Part shown: positions 16,024 to 23,881 of the stretch, in pieces
How positions within the stretch are numbered: position 1 is the stretch's first letter
Layout: every line of letters starts with the position of its first letter
Assembly (NCBI GenBank): GCA_963842725.1
Contig: CAWJHN010000004.1
Span: 186,001 to 250,000 of the forward strand
Source of the DNA: UBA10649 sp963842725
GTDB lineage: Bacteria > Actinomycetota > Actinomycetes > S36-B12
Direction of reading: 5' to 3'
Length of the DNA stretch: 64,000 nucleotides
Translations under genes and position numbers: made by a program
The notes under the pieces: model-generated
Told to the model about the DNA's origin: nothing
The model's input: only the letters and a program-made list of their open reading frames with translations
The model's database searches: none

Positions 16024-16156
16024 GATCCCTCCTTGGTCCCAACGGATCCGGCGTCGCGAACCCGTGGCTGTCCAGCCAATTCCATGGTCGTGTCGTGGTG
16101 ATGCGGGAGGCACGCCCAAACGGCCCCACCGGCGTTCAGAACCGATCTTTGTCAAC

Positions 16157-16176
16157 AAATGACCGTCCAATGCACG
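16157..16176 (-). promoter_or_regulatory. GGACGGTCATTT box upstream of the cation ATPase
   Basis: Minus-strand reading CATTGGACGGTCATTT, 62-81 bp before the start at 16238; same distance and similar core as the boxes at 18861, 21176 and 22908. The rest of 16024-16237 holds the surface-protein promoter and no gene. Confidence 0.45.
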
Positions 16177-16237
16177 TGCAGCCAACTACGGACCACGGTC
16201 CCTAACCTCCGGTCGCGAACAGGGCTTCACTGGATGC

Positions 16238-18850
16238 ATGGGTGCGACGGGCGGGCAGCGGACCGCGCTGGGCCTGACGAGCGCCGACGCCGCCGAACTG
16301 CTGCGGCGCGACGGGCCGAACGTGCTCCCGCCGCCGCGGCGACCGTCATCGCTGCGGCGCCTGGTGCGCCAGCTGACCCACTTCTTCGCCCTGATGCTCT
16401 GGGCGGCCGCGGTGCTGGCCTTCGTCGGCGGCCTGCCGCAGTTGGGCATCGCGATCATCGCGGTGGTCATCTTGAACGCGGTCTTCGCCTTCGTCCAGGA
16501 GAGTCGGGCCGACCGGGCCGCCGATCGCCTGCGACTGCTCCTGCCCACCCGGGTCACCGTCCTCCGGGACGGGCGCCAGCAGCAGGTCGATGCGAGCGAC
16601 GTGGTCGTCTCGGACCTGCTGGTCGTCACCTCGGGGGACCGGATCCCCGCCGATGGCGACGTCGTGGACGCGGCGACCCTGCGCCTGGACACGTCGATGC
16701 TGACGGGTGAGAGCGAGCCCGTCGATGTCGTTGTCGGAGAACGGGTCTTCGCGGGGACGTTCGCCGTCGAGGGCGAGGGGGAGGTGCTCGTCACCTCCAC
16801 CGGCAGTGGCACCCGGCTCGCCGAGATCTCCCGCCTGGCCACGCTGACCAGGAAGCCGCGCACCCCGCTGGCCGACGAGCTTCGCCGCGTCGTACGGGTG
16901 ATCGCCGCGATCGCGGTCGGTGTCGGTGTCCTGTTCTTCGGCCTGTCCCTGGTGCTCGGGAACCCGCCGTCGCAGGGCTTCATCTTCGCCATCGGCGTCA
17001 CCGTCGCCCTGGTGCCCGAGGCGCTGCTGCCGACCGTCACGCTGACGCTCGCCTGGGGGGCGGAGCAGATGGCGCGGCGCCAGGTCCTGGTCCGCGACCT
17101 GGAGGCCGTCGAGACCCTCGGGTCGACCACGATCATCTGCACGGACAAGACGGGGACGCTCACCCGCAACGAGATGACGGTCCTGCGCGCGTGGACGCAG
17201 GCGGGGCCGGCCACGAGTGCGGATCCGGGCTATGACCCGTCACCGAGGATCGACGTCGAGCCGGGGACAACCCAGGCCGCGATGGCACGGCTCGCCGCGG
17301 CGGCGATCGTCTGCTCGGACGGCTACGTGCATCGCGTCGGTAGCGCCTGGCTGCCGCACGGCGACCCGATGGAGGCCGGGCTGGACGCCTTCGCCCGCCG
17401 GCTGGGCATCGACACGCCCGCCATCCGACGCCGCCCGAGGACAGCGCGATTCCCGTTCGATCCGCACCGCCGGCGCATGTCGGTCGTGGTCGGCGACGAC
17501 GTCTTCGTCAAGGGGGCGCCGGACGCGGTCATGGACCGGTGCGACCTGGGCGGGACAGACCGCAGGACGGCCGAGGACGTCGTGGCGGACATGGCGGGCG
17601 GCGGGCTCCGCGTGATCGCCGTGGCGGTCCGCCCCGTGGACGCAGTGCTGCCGACCTGTGCCGACGACGCCGAGGCGGGCCTCACGCTGCTGGGGCTGAT
17701 CGGTCTCGAGGACCCGCCCAGGGCCGATGTCCGCGAGTCGCTCGAGACGTGCAGGAAGGCGGGCATCACCGTGGTCATGGTCACGGGCGACCACCCCGCG
17801 ACCGCGGCGTCGATCGCCACGCAGGTGGGGCTGCGGGAGGTGGACGATCCCGTTCTCGTCGGCGCCGACCTGCCCGGCGACGATGCGGACCTCGGGCGGC
17901 TGATCGACCGGCACGGCGTGGTCGTCGCCCGCGTGTCGCCGGAGGACAAGCTGCGCATCGCCCGGGCCCTTCGCCTGCGGGGTCACGTCGTGGCCATGAC
18001 CGGCGACGGCGTCAATGACGTCCCGGCGCTGCACGAGGCCAACATCGGCATCGCGATGGGGCTTTCTGGGACCGATGTCGCTCGTGAGGCCGCGGACCTC
18101 GTGCTCCTCGACGACCATTTCGCGTCGATCGTCGCCGGTGTCGAGCAGGGGCGGGCGACCTTCGTGAACATCCGCCGGTTCCTCACCTACCACCTGACGG
18201 ACAACGTCGCCGAGCTCACCCCGTTCGTGGTCTGGGCGGTGTCGGGCGGCTCCTTCCCGCTGGCCCTCGGGGTCCTGCAGATCCTCGCCCTCGACATCGG
18301 GACGGACACGCTCTCCGCGGTGGCTCTCGGCGCCGAGCCGCCTGCTCGGCATCTCCTCGAAGGGCCACCGGTCCGCGGCCGGCTGCTGAACGTGACGGTC
18401 CTGCGCAGGGCGTTCGGCGTGCTGGGGCCGACCGGGGCCCTGTTCTCCATGGCCGCCTTCGTGGCCTCGTTCCTGGCGGCGGGCTGGCGGCCGGGCGAGG
18501 AGTTCCCCGGCGGAGACGTGGCCCTGGCGGCCTCCGGCGCCGCCTTCATGACCGTGGTCCTCACCCAGGTGGCCAACGCCTTCGCGTGCCGGAGCTCGAC
18601 GCGCTGGCCCGGTTCGCTGGGCTGGACCACGAACCGACTCCTCATCCCGGCCGTCTGCGCCGGCCTGGCCTTCTCGCTGATGACGATCTTCGTGGAGCCG
18701 ATCGCCCAGGTGCTGGGCCAGGGTCCGCCGCCCCCCGTCGGCTGGCTGGTCGGCCTCTGCGGGATGGCCGGGCTGCTCGGTGCCGACGCCCTGGACAAGC
18801 GGTTCCGCAACCAGCTGATCGCGCGGCGGACGGCACGTGCCCGTCCGTGA
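16238..18850 (+). CDS. P2-type cation-transporting ATPase (CtpF-like)
   Basis: An 870-residue ion pump of the inner membrane. Order: N-terminal cation-ATPase segment (10-45), TM1-2 (47-86), A domain with MLTGESEP (154-161), TM3-4 with VPEALLP (259-265) in the ion path, P domain CTDKTGTLTRNE with phospho-Asp303, N domain with KGAPD, hinge TGDGVNDVPAL, then four to six C-terminal TM helices. The VPEALLP and HFFALMLW elements resemble Na,K-/Ca-ATPases rather than heavy-metal pumps, and no metal-binding N-terminus is present. Mycobacterial CtpF, a DosR-regulon member, is the closest known type by layout. The ion is not proven. No clear Shine-Dalgarno precedes ATG 16238, so leaderless translation is possible. 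A box at 16157 suggests stress regulation. Confidence 0.92.
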   Translation: MGATGGQRTALGLTSADAAELLRRDGPNVLPPPRRPSSLRRLVRQLTHFFALMLWAAAVLAFVGGLPQLGIAIIAVVILNAVFAFVQESRADRAADRLRLLLPTRVTVLRDGRQQQVDASDVVVSDLLVVTSGDRIPADGDVVDAATLRLDTSMLTGESEPVDVVVGERVFAGTFAVEGEGEVLVTSTGSGTRLAEISRLATLTRKPRTPLADELRRVVRVIAAIAVGVGVLFFGLSLVLGNPPSQGFIFAIGVTVALVPEALLPTVTLTLAWGAEQMARRQVLVRDLEAVETLGSTTIICTDKTGTLTRNEMTVLRAWTQAGPATSADPGYDPSPRIDVEPGTTQAAMARLAAAAIVCSDGYVHRVGSAWLPHGDPMEAGLDAFARRLGIDTPAIRRRPRTARFPFDPHRRRMSVVVGDDVFVKGAPDAVMDRCDLGGTDRRTAEDVVADMAGGGLRVIAVAVRPVDAVLPTCADDAEAGLTLLGLIGLEDPPRADVRESLETCRKAGITVVMVTGDHPATAASIATQVGLREVDDPVLVGADLPGDDADLGRLIDRHGVVVARVSPEDKLRIARALRLRGHVVAMTGDGVNDVPALHEANIGIAMGLSGTDVAREAADLVLLDDHFASIVAGVEQGRATFVNIRRFLTYHLTDNVAELTPFVVWAVSGGSFPLALGVLQILALDIGTDTLSAVALGAEPPARHLLEGPPVRGRLLNVTVLRRAFGVLGPTGALFSMAAFVASFLAAGWRPGEEFPGGDVALAASGAAFMTVVLTQVANAFACRSSTRWPGSLGWTTNRLLIPAVCAGLAFSLMTIFVEPIAQVLGQGPPPPVGWLVGLCGMAGLLGADALDKRFRNQLIARRTARARP

Positions 18851-18860
18851 GGCCCTGACC

Positions 18861-18880
18861 ACCTGGTCATGACCGACCCG
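18861..18880 (+). promoter_or_regulatory. CTGGTCATGACCGACC box upstream of the HAD-HerA gene
   Basis: Contains the perfect palindrome GGTCATGACC, 59-78 bp before the start at 18939. A TACCGT -10-like element at about 18894-18899 is followed by the start region, as upstream of 1467. Confidence 0.45.
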
Positions 18881-18938
18881 GAGCCCGTGGGCGTACCGTG
18901 GTGCCGAGGGCTGTGCCGAGCGAGCGCGGAGCCGCACC

Positions 18939-20681
18939 ATGGTCGGTTATTTCGGGGCCGTCGCCGTCGACTACGACGGGACGCTCACGTCGGACGGCCG
19001 GCGCCCGGGCGACGAGGTGCTCGACGCACTTCGGCAGGCGCGCGCCGGCGGGCTTCGCGTGATCCTCGTGACCGGCCGGATCATCTCCGAGCTGCGAGAG
19101 TCCTTCCCGGACGTGGCGGACCACGTCGACGTGGTCGTGGCCGAGAACGGGTGCGTCCTGGACGGCCCCGGGATGCGACGCCGGCTCGCGCCGTCCGTGG
19201 ACGCGGCACTCGTCGACGCGCTGTCCCGGCGGGGCGTGCGGGTGCGACGCGGGGAGGTGCTGCTCGCGGGCGGGGCGCAGGACCGGGCGGCGGCCGTCGA
19301 GGAGATCCATCGCCTCGAGCTGGACTGTCAGCTTGTGTTCAACCGGGGCGAGATGATGATCCTGCCGTCGGGGGTGACCAAGGGCACTGGGCTGTTCGAG
19401 GCGTTCGGCGATCTCGGGGTATCGCGGCATTCGGCCATCGGCGTCGGGGACGCGGAGAACGACCATGCGCTGCTCGATGAGTGCGAGGTGGGAGTCGCGG
19501 TCGCCAACGCGCTGCCGAGCCTTCAGCGGTCCGCCGACGTCGTCCTGTCCCGACCGGACGGTCTCGGGTTCGCCGACCTGCTCCGGGACATCCAGCGGCC
19601 CGGTGCCCCGGCCCTGCACTCCCGGCGCTGGCGGGTGCAGCTCGGCTCGGCGGTGGACGGGTCATCGGTGTCGATCCCGAGCTCCCAGACCAGCGTGCTG
19701 GTGTGCGGCGACTCGGGTTCGGGCAAGAGCTACGTGGCCGGGCTCCTGGCTGAGCGCCTCATCGCGCAGGGCTACTGCGTCCTCGTCGTCGATCCGGAGG
19801 GGGACCATCACGCCCTCGGCCGCCTTCGCGGGGTGGCAGTGGTCGACGGGCGGGACGGGCTGCCGGCGCCGGCTGCGGTCGTGGAGCGATTCCGGCAGCG
19901 GTTCACCTCTGTCGTGCTCGACCTGTGCGCCGTTCCGGAGGACAGGCGCCGTCGGTACCTCCGCAAGCTGACCGCCCAGGTGGAGGCGTCGCGAGTGGCC
20001 TGCGGCCTGCCGCACTGGGTCATCTGGGACGAGGCGCACGAGTCGGCGGCCGGCATGCGCCTGATGACGGGCGCCGGGCCTGGATCGGCGCCGGGCCACT
20101 GGGGCTGCTGCCTGGTCACCTACCGTCCGGACCTGATCGAGCCCGAGCAGGTGGAGGGCGCGGACGCACTGGTCGTGCTGCGGGCAGCGTCCGAGGGGGA
20201 CGAGCGTGCCCTGGACGTGCTCTGCCGCGTGTCACGGCGGGCACCGGACGATATGAGGCAACTGCTCGGCGACCTGGGACCGGGGGAGGGCCTCCTGGTG
20301 CTCGGGTCCGGGGGAGGCCCCCCGCGCAGGTTCCAACTGGGCACCCGGCTGACCCAGCACCGCCGCCACCTTCGCAAGTACGCCCATGGCCACCTCGACG
20401 CTGAGCGGTCGTTCCACTTCCGCGACCGAGGCGATCGGATGGTGGCGATCGCCGGCAACTTCTCCGAGCTCGAGCGGATCCTGCACGACTGCAGCGACGA
20501 CGTCCTCGAGCACCATGCCGCGGGCGGGGACCTGTCCCGGTGGATCAGCGACGTCTTCGCCGACGAGGATCTCGCGGCGGCCGGAGCCGACGTCGAGCGC
20601 CGGCTGGTGGCCGGCGAGGTGACGACCGCGCAGGCCCGTGCGCTCCTCGTCGACTCGGTGCACGCGGCATATCGCACGTGA
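18939..20681 (+). CDS. HAD phosphatase - HerA/DUF87-like ATPase - DUF5752-like triple fusion
   Basis: A 580-residue soluble fusion. Residues 5-215 are a Cof-type HAD phosphatase: VDYDGTLTSDG (Asp11, Asp13), VTGR, a KGTGLFEAF Lys motif and GVGDAENDHALL. Residues 228-470 are a HerA/FtsK-like P-loop ATPase: GDSGSGKSYVAG Walker A (257-264), VDPEGDHHALG (285-293), Walker B WVIWDEAHE (360-368) and a sensor-like VTYRPDLIEP. Residues 485-545 (FHFRDRGDRMVAIAGNFSELERIL, then DLSRWISDVFADEDLA) resemble the DUF5752-type domain found with stress-linked phosphatases. Each active-site motif is complete. The joint job is unknown; the HerA part may drive DNA or polymer translocation, or act as a nucleotide switch for the phosphatase. 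The promoter box at 18861 links it to the 16238 ATPase. Confidence 0.85.
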   Translation: MVGYFGAVAVDYDGTLTSDGRRPGDEVLDALRQARAGGLRVILVTGRIISELRESFPDVADHVDVVVAENGCVLDGPGMRRRLAPSVDAALVDALSRRGVRVRRGEVLLAGGAQDRAAAVEEIHRLELDCQLVFNRGEMMILPSGVTKGTGLFEAFGDLGVSRHSAIGVGDAENDHALLDECEVGVAVANALPSLQRSADVVLSRPDGLGFADLLRDIQRPGAPALHSRRWRVQLGSAVDGSSVSIPSSQTSVLVCGDSGSGKSYVAGLLAERLIAQGYCVLVVDPEGDHHALGRLRGVAVVDGRDGLPAPAAVVERFRQRFTSVVLDLCAVPEDRRRRYLRKLTAQVEASRVACGLPHWVIWDEAHESAAGMRLMTGAGPGSAPGHWGCCLVTYRPDLIEPEQVEGADALVVLRAASEGDERALDVLCRVSRRAPDDMRQLLGDLGPGEGLLVLGSGGGPPRRFQLGTRLTQHRRHLRKYAHGHLDAERSFHFRDRGDRMVAIAGNFSELERILHDCSDDVLEHHAAGGDLSRWISDVFADEDLAAAGADVERRLVAGEVTTAQARALLVDSVHAAYRT

Positions 20682-20731
20682 TCCCCCGGCAGCCCACTTC
20701 GCCCCTGACGCTCGTCGACACCCACTCGACG

Positions 20732-21100
20732 TCACCGCACGCTGTGGACCACCACGTTCATGCGCACGCGCAGGTCCTGCTCGTGTGCGCCCAGGTAGGC
20801 GGCGACCTCGGCGGCCAGCCGCTCTGCCGCTTCCGTGATCCCCTGCGCGTCCCCGAGGCCGTCTATGACGACCAGGCACGCACCCGGCGCCACCAGTGAG
20901 ACGGCGGAGCCGCTCGGGGCGAGCTCCAGCAGCGCGGACTCGAGGTCGGGATCGGCGGCCGGGGCAGCAAGGTGGTGGCCGGACATATGGCCAGTCGCAT
21001 GCGCGACGGGCACGAGTCGGAAGAGCGCGAATCCCACGAGCCGTCGCGGGCGCGGGTCCTGGGTGCCGGTCTCGATCGTCGTCGATGGATGGATGCTCAT
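20732..21100 (-). CDS. Unknown 122-residue soluble protein
   Basis: Not recognised. It starts at ATG 21100 after a G-run (CCGGGGGGGACCG). No signal or TM helix. The N-terminal half has several His (ATGHMSGHHLAAP); the C-terminal half looks like an alpha/beta fold (ACLVVIDGLGDAQGITEAAERLAAEVAAYLGAHEQDLRVRMNVVVHSV). Codon bias is typical of the window, so it is probably real. It carries the shared box 76-94 bp upstream (21176) and so may belong to the same stress regulon as its neighbours. Convergent with the HAD-HerA gene. Confidence 0.55.
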   Translation of the reverse strand: MSIHPSTTIETGTQDPRPRRLVGFALFRLVPVAHATGHMSGHHLAAPAADPDLESALLELAPSGSAVSLVAPGACLVVIDGLGDAQGITEAAERLAAEVAAYLGAHEQDLRVRMNVVVHSVR

Positions 21101-21506
21101 CGGTCCCCCCCGGTTGCGTGATGGTGGTACAGGCATATCCGTGCGGCCCGCACGTGTCGCCCCGGACTGGAGCTTGGTCGTTCAATGACCATCCACATGC
21201 AAGGTCGACGACCGGATTCCGTCTCCCGAGACGACCGGCATCCGCGTCCTGAGTGGTGAAGGGGGGTCGACGTCGTAGAATCGCGGTACGTCCCGTTCAC
21301 CGAGGACACGTGCTTCGGCAGGCGAGACGTCGCTGGTTTACCGGCTTGGCGGAGGGATCGGCGCGGTAGAGGGCATAGCGTTGCGAGGGCACAGCGTTAC
21401 CAGGACTTTGTGACGACGGTCATGGGGGTGGTCGTGATGTCGACGACGTGGTTGACAGGCGGGTGGTGCGCGCCCGACGCGGGCGGCACTTCCAGGGGTG
21501 TGCACC
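21101..21506. other. Non-coding stretch between divergent genes
   Basis: About 400 bases with the box at 21176 and no convincing gene in any frame. The part from 21300 to 21500 has weak codon structure; it may be an untranslated leader of the LuxR-type gene. No hairpin or riboswitch was recognised. Confidence 0.4.
21176..21194 (-). promoter_or_regulatory. GGATGGTCATTGAACGACC box upstream of the 122-residue protein
   Basis: One of the best matches of the recurrent box; minus-strand core GGTCATTG with flanking GGA...CGACC, 76-94 bp from the ATG at 21100. Also upstream of the LuxR-type gene on the other strand, about 310 bp away. Confidence 0.5.
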
Positions 21507-22328
21507 GTGCGCGCGTCTGACGCGGGGAGCGCGACCGGCCGCCGGGCGGAGTTGAGCGTCGTGCCTGCGCCGGTGACCGAGCGCCGGGCGGCTCCGCAGA
21601 CGGGTCGGCGCTGGGACGACCGCCCCGGCGAGCTGCCGGCCATGACGTTCGCCCGATTCCTCACCACCAAGCCGGCGCTCGATGATGTCGCCCGCTTCCT
21701 GGTCGCGCTGCTGTGCTGGCCGGTCGGCGCCCAGGGCATCCTGATCGCCCGCGACACCCCCGACGGGCCGGTGCTGCTCGCCCGCTACCTCGAGCAGGTG
21801 AGCGACTGGCCGGAGTCCGAGCTGGTCGACCACGTGCCGGACGAGGTGGCAGACCTGCTGGCCGCTACACGTGGCGTGCACCCGGTCTTCCGCACGGAGC
21901 CGGCCGACCCACGCCACCGGCCGATGGCGGCCTGGCCGCTGGGCTCGCCGGCCGGGCCGGTCGGCGAACTCGTGCTCCTCCTCGCCAGTCCGCTGGAGCC
22001 GGGCGTGGTCTCGACGCGGGTGGGCCGCATCGCCGAGATCCTGGCCGTCTACCTCGCCGGCGCCGGCGCCACCGCGCCGCGATCCGCCACCGTCGCGCAC
22101 GGACCGACGGAGGTGCGCCTCGCGGCGGGGGCGCTGACCGCCCGGCAGCGTCAGGTCCTGCACCTCATGTCGCAGGGCATGACCAACCCGCAGATCGCCA
22201 TCCGGATCGGCTTCAGCGACTCGACGGTCCGCATGGAGTCCATGGCGATCTACCGGGCGCTGGGCGTCCATGACCGGCACCACGCCATCGTGGCCGGCCG
22301 AGCGCTCGGCCTGCTGGATCCGGAGTAG
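21507..22328 (+). CDS. LuxR-type regulator with N-terminal GAF-like domain
   Basis: About 273 residues. The C-terminal 65 residues form a LuxR/FixJ HTH: LTARQRQVLHLMSQGMTNPQIAIRIGFSDSTVRMESMAIYRALGV, with the recognition helix SDSTVRMESMAIYR and Glu in place of the more usual Lys/Asn residues. The middle region (about 45-190) looks like a small GAF-type sensor (AQGILIARDTPDGPVLLARYLEQ; AAWPLGSPAGPVGELVLLLA). There is no receiver domain, so it is not a classic NarL response regulator. GTG 21507 is preferred: AGGGG lies nine bases upstream, whereas it overlaps GTG 21498; ATG 21642 would drop the N-terminal tail. Its stop lies 18 bases from the proposed true end of the converging hsp20 gene. Confidence 0.82.
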   Translation: MRASDAGSATGRRAELSVVPAPVTERRAAPQTGRRWDDRPGELPAMTFARFLTTKPALDDVARFLVALLCWPVGAQGILIARDTPDGPVLLARYLEQVSDWPESELVDHVPDEVADLLAATRGVHPVFRTEPADPRHRPMAAWPLGSPAGPVGELVLLLASPLEPGVVSTRVGRIAEILAVYLAGAGATAPRSATVAHGPTEVRLAAGALTARQRQVLHLMSQGMTNPQIAIRIGFSDSTVRMESMAIYRALGVHDRHHAIVAGRALGLLDPE

Positions 22329-22346
22329 TCCGGGGTCGGGCCGTTC

Positions 22347-22818
22347 TCAGCCGGCGACCTCGGGGGCCTCGCCGCGCCGCGGCGATGGGCACATGCCGCG
22401 CCTCGGCACCCTTGTGCGGCATGCGGACGGCCACCTCGAGGATCCCGTCCTCGTAGGTCGCCGTCACGCTGCTCTCGTCGCAGCCCGCGGGCAGTGGAAG
22501 CGTGCGGAGGAAGTGGCCGTAGAAGAACTCCGACCGGTGCTCCTCCTCGTGCCGCTCCTCGCGGGTGCCCTCGATGCGCAGCGTGCCGTTGACCACGATG
22601 ACGTCGATGTCCTTCTCGGGGTCGACGCCCGGGATCTCCGCTCGGACCACGTGGTCCCCGTTGCGGGTGAACTCCTCGATCCTGATCGGGTTGCCCTGCC
22701 GGGTCCGGATCCCGAAGTCGGCCGGCACCATCGCCTCGAACCAGTCGACGAGGCGGGGCCAGGGGTCGACGAGCATCGGCGTCGAGGCCGGCTTCTCGGT
22801 GCGTTCGAGCGATGTCAT
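22347..22818 (-). CDS. Hsp20/alpha-crystallin chaperone, apparent 1-base frameshift near the 3' end
   Basis: A small heat-shock protein that holds unfolding proteins. From ATG 22818 (AAGGAGGCAGCC upstream) the order is a short N-arm (DPWPRLVDWFEAMVP), then the alpha-crystallin domain (residues 45-135) with DHVVRAEIPGVDPEKDIDV, NGTLRIEGTREE, YGHFLRTLPLP and the GILEVAVRMPH closing strand. In the frame as read there is no stop until 22213, giving a basic non-family tail that overlaps the LuxR gene. Removing one base in the GCCGCGGCGCGG run at about 22380 gives a short tail ending in ...GEAPEVAG and a stop at 22347-22349. A sequencing or real indel is therefore likely. The box at 22908 lies upstream. 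Confidence 0.88.
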
Positions 22819-22907
22819 GGCTGCCTCCTTGGGCGCGGCTCGGTGCGAGCCGCTCACGTCCATGACACGTCCGGTCGTCGCCGGTGGCAAGGCGCGTCAC
22901 GGCGATG

Positions 22908-22928
22908 CTCGATCAATGACCGACCAGC
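22908..22928 (-). promoter_or_regulatory. CTGGTCGGTCATTGATCGAG box upstream of hsp20
   Basis: Minus-strand core GGTCATTG, 90-110 bp before the hsp20 start. Its position and core match the boxes at 16157, 18861 and 21176. Confidence 0.5.
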
Positions 22929-22975
22929 GGCGGGCCGTGCCGTCAGCTGGACCGTCCGAAATGCGGGGATCGGCG

Positions 22976-23004
22976 CAATGACTGGATGGTCATTGGACGT
23001 CCAA
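22976..23004 (+). promoter_or_regulatory. Extended dyad AATGAC-n6-GTCATT between hsp20 and flp
   Basis: A perfect AATGAC...GTCATT inverted repeat followed by GGACGTCC, i.e. the recurrent box with a second half-site. It lies between hsp20 (160 bp) and flp (about 160 bp) and could act on either. The remaining part of 22819-23162 shows no gene. Confidence 0.4.
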
Positions 23005-23162
23005 GAACCCCGCTCGAGTCGCCTCGGCAGGTAGCGCCCGATCACGCTCGAGGTGACTCGGTCGAAAGGGAAAGTAGCCGGGCCGATCCGACGGCGAGGG
23101 CCGACGGGGACACGGATCGACGGCGGCACGTTGGTGCCAGCCACAGAGAGGGAGTGTTTGGC

Positions 23163-23393
23163 ATGAGGACAATGCTTCTGAGGACCCAGGTGATGCTGCA
23201 GCAGGCGAAGTGGCGCCTGGAGGACGGCGCAACGGCCGTCGAGTACGGCCTGCTGGTCGGGCTGATCGCGGTCGCGATCATCGGCACGGTGGTCCTGCTG
23301 GGCAAGACCCTGAACGACGTCTTCACGACGTCGAGACCGAGATCACCACGCCCGGCCGTAGCTGCTCGTCGGATCGGCGTAGCGGGGGAGTAG
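23163..23393 (+). CDS. Flp-type pilin (C-terminus possibly frameshifted)
   Basis: The major Tad pilin subunit. ATG 23163 follows AGAGAGGGAG. The prepilin hydrophobic core is plain: EDGATAVEYGLLVGLIAVAIIGTVVLLG, with the Glu at position 5 of the mature helix (VEYGLL) that Flp prepilins need for cleavage, here by the prepilin peptidase at 31162. After LNDVFTT the frame gives an Arg/Pro-rich tail unlike Flp proteins. One base more at about 23330 would give DVETEITTPG, the usual Flp ending, with a stop near 23404. It opens the tad operon. Confidence 0.85.
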   Translation: MRTMLLRTQVMLQQAKWRLEDGATAVEYGLLVGLIAVAIIGTVVLLGKTLNDVFTTSRPRSPRPAVAARRIGVAGE

Positions 23394-23415
23394 TCAGCAC
23401 TTGAGGGGGTGCACC

Positions 23416-23881
23416 ATGTGGGCGAACGGCGGTCGAGGACGAGGTTCCACGGGGGCCGCGGCCGTCGAGTTCGCCATCGTGGTGCCCCTCCTGCTGCTGA
23501 TCCTGTTCGGGCTCATCGACTTCGGCCGGATGTTCTTCGTCCAGGTCAGCCTGAACGCGGCGAGCCGGGAGGGTGCCCGGGCCAGCGCACTTGGGACGCA
23601 CGGCTGACCCAGGTGCACTCCAGGTGGTCCAGGACAGTTCCCCCGCCACCGCGAATCTGAGTTCGCTGGGGGAGGCGGGAGCACTGACCGTGGCTCCGGG
23701 TGACGGCGTGCCCGGAGTCGCCTCCGCGACCACCGAGATGACGACGGTCCAGGTCAGCGTGCCGTTCAAGTGGATCACGCCGCTCGGGCTCGTCGAGATC
23801 GCCACCGCGGGGGATGCCTCCGGCGGCGTCGGGGTCGGCATGACGCTGCAGGCGGAATCGCGGATGCTATGCGTCGGCTGA
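23416..23881 (+). pseudogene. tadE: TadE-like minor pseudopilin, frameshifted
   Basis: Two overlapping frames together encode one TadE protein. The first, from ATG 23416 (GAGGGGG upstream), holds the pilin-like helix GAAAVEFAIVVPLLLLILFGLIDFGRMFFVQVSLNAASREGARASAL and stops at 23607. The second continues with VVQDSSPATANLSSLGEAG and the TadE C-terminal beta region VQVSVPFKWITPLGL up to 23881. One indel near 23590-23607 would restore one frame of about 154 residues. TadE pseudopilins help assemble Flp pili. Either a sequencing error or true inactivation; see the finding on the cluster. Confidence 0.72.

Noticed and set aside
21507..22328. The LuxR-type protein as the DosR response regulator itself
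   Set aside because: It has no receiver domain or phosphoacceptor Asp, so it cannot be a standard DosR.
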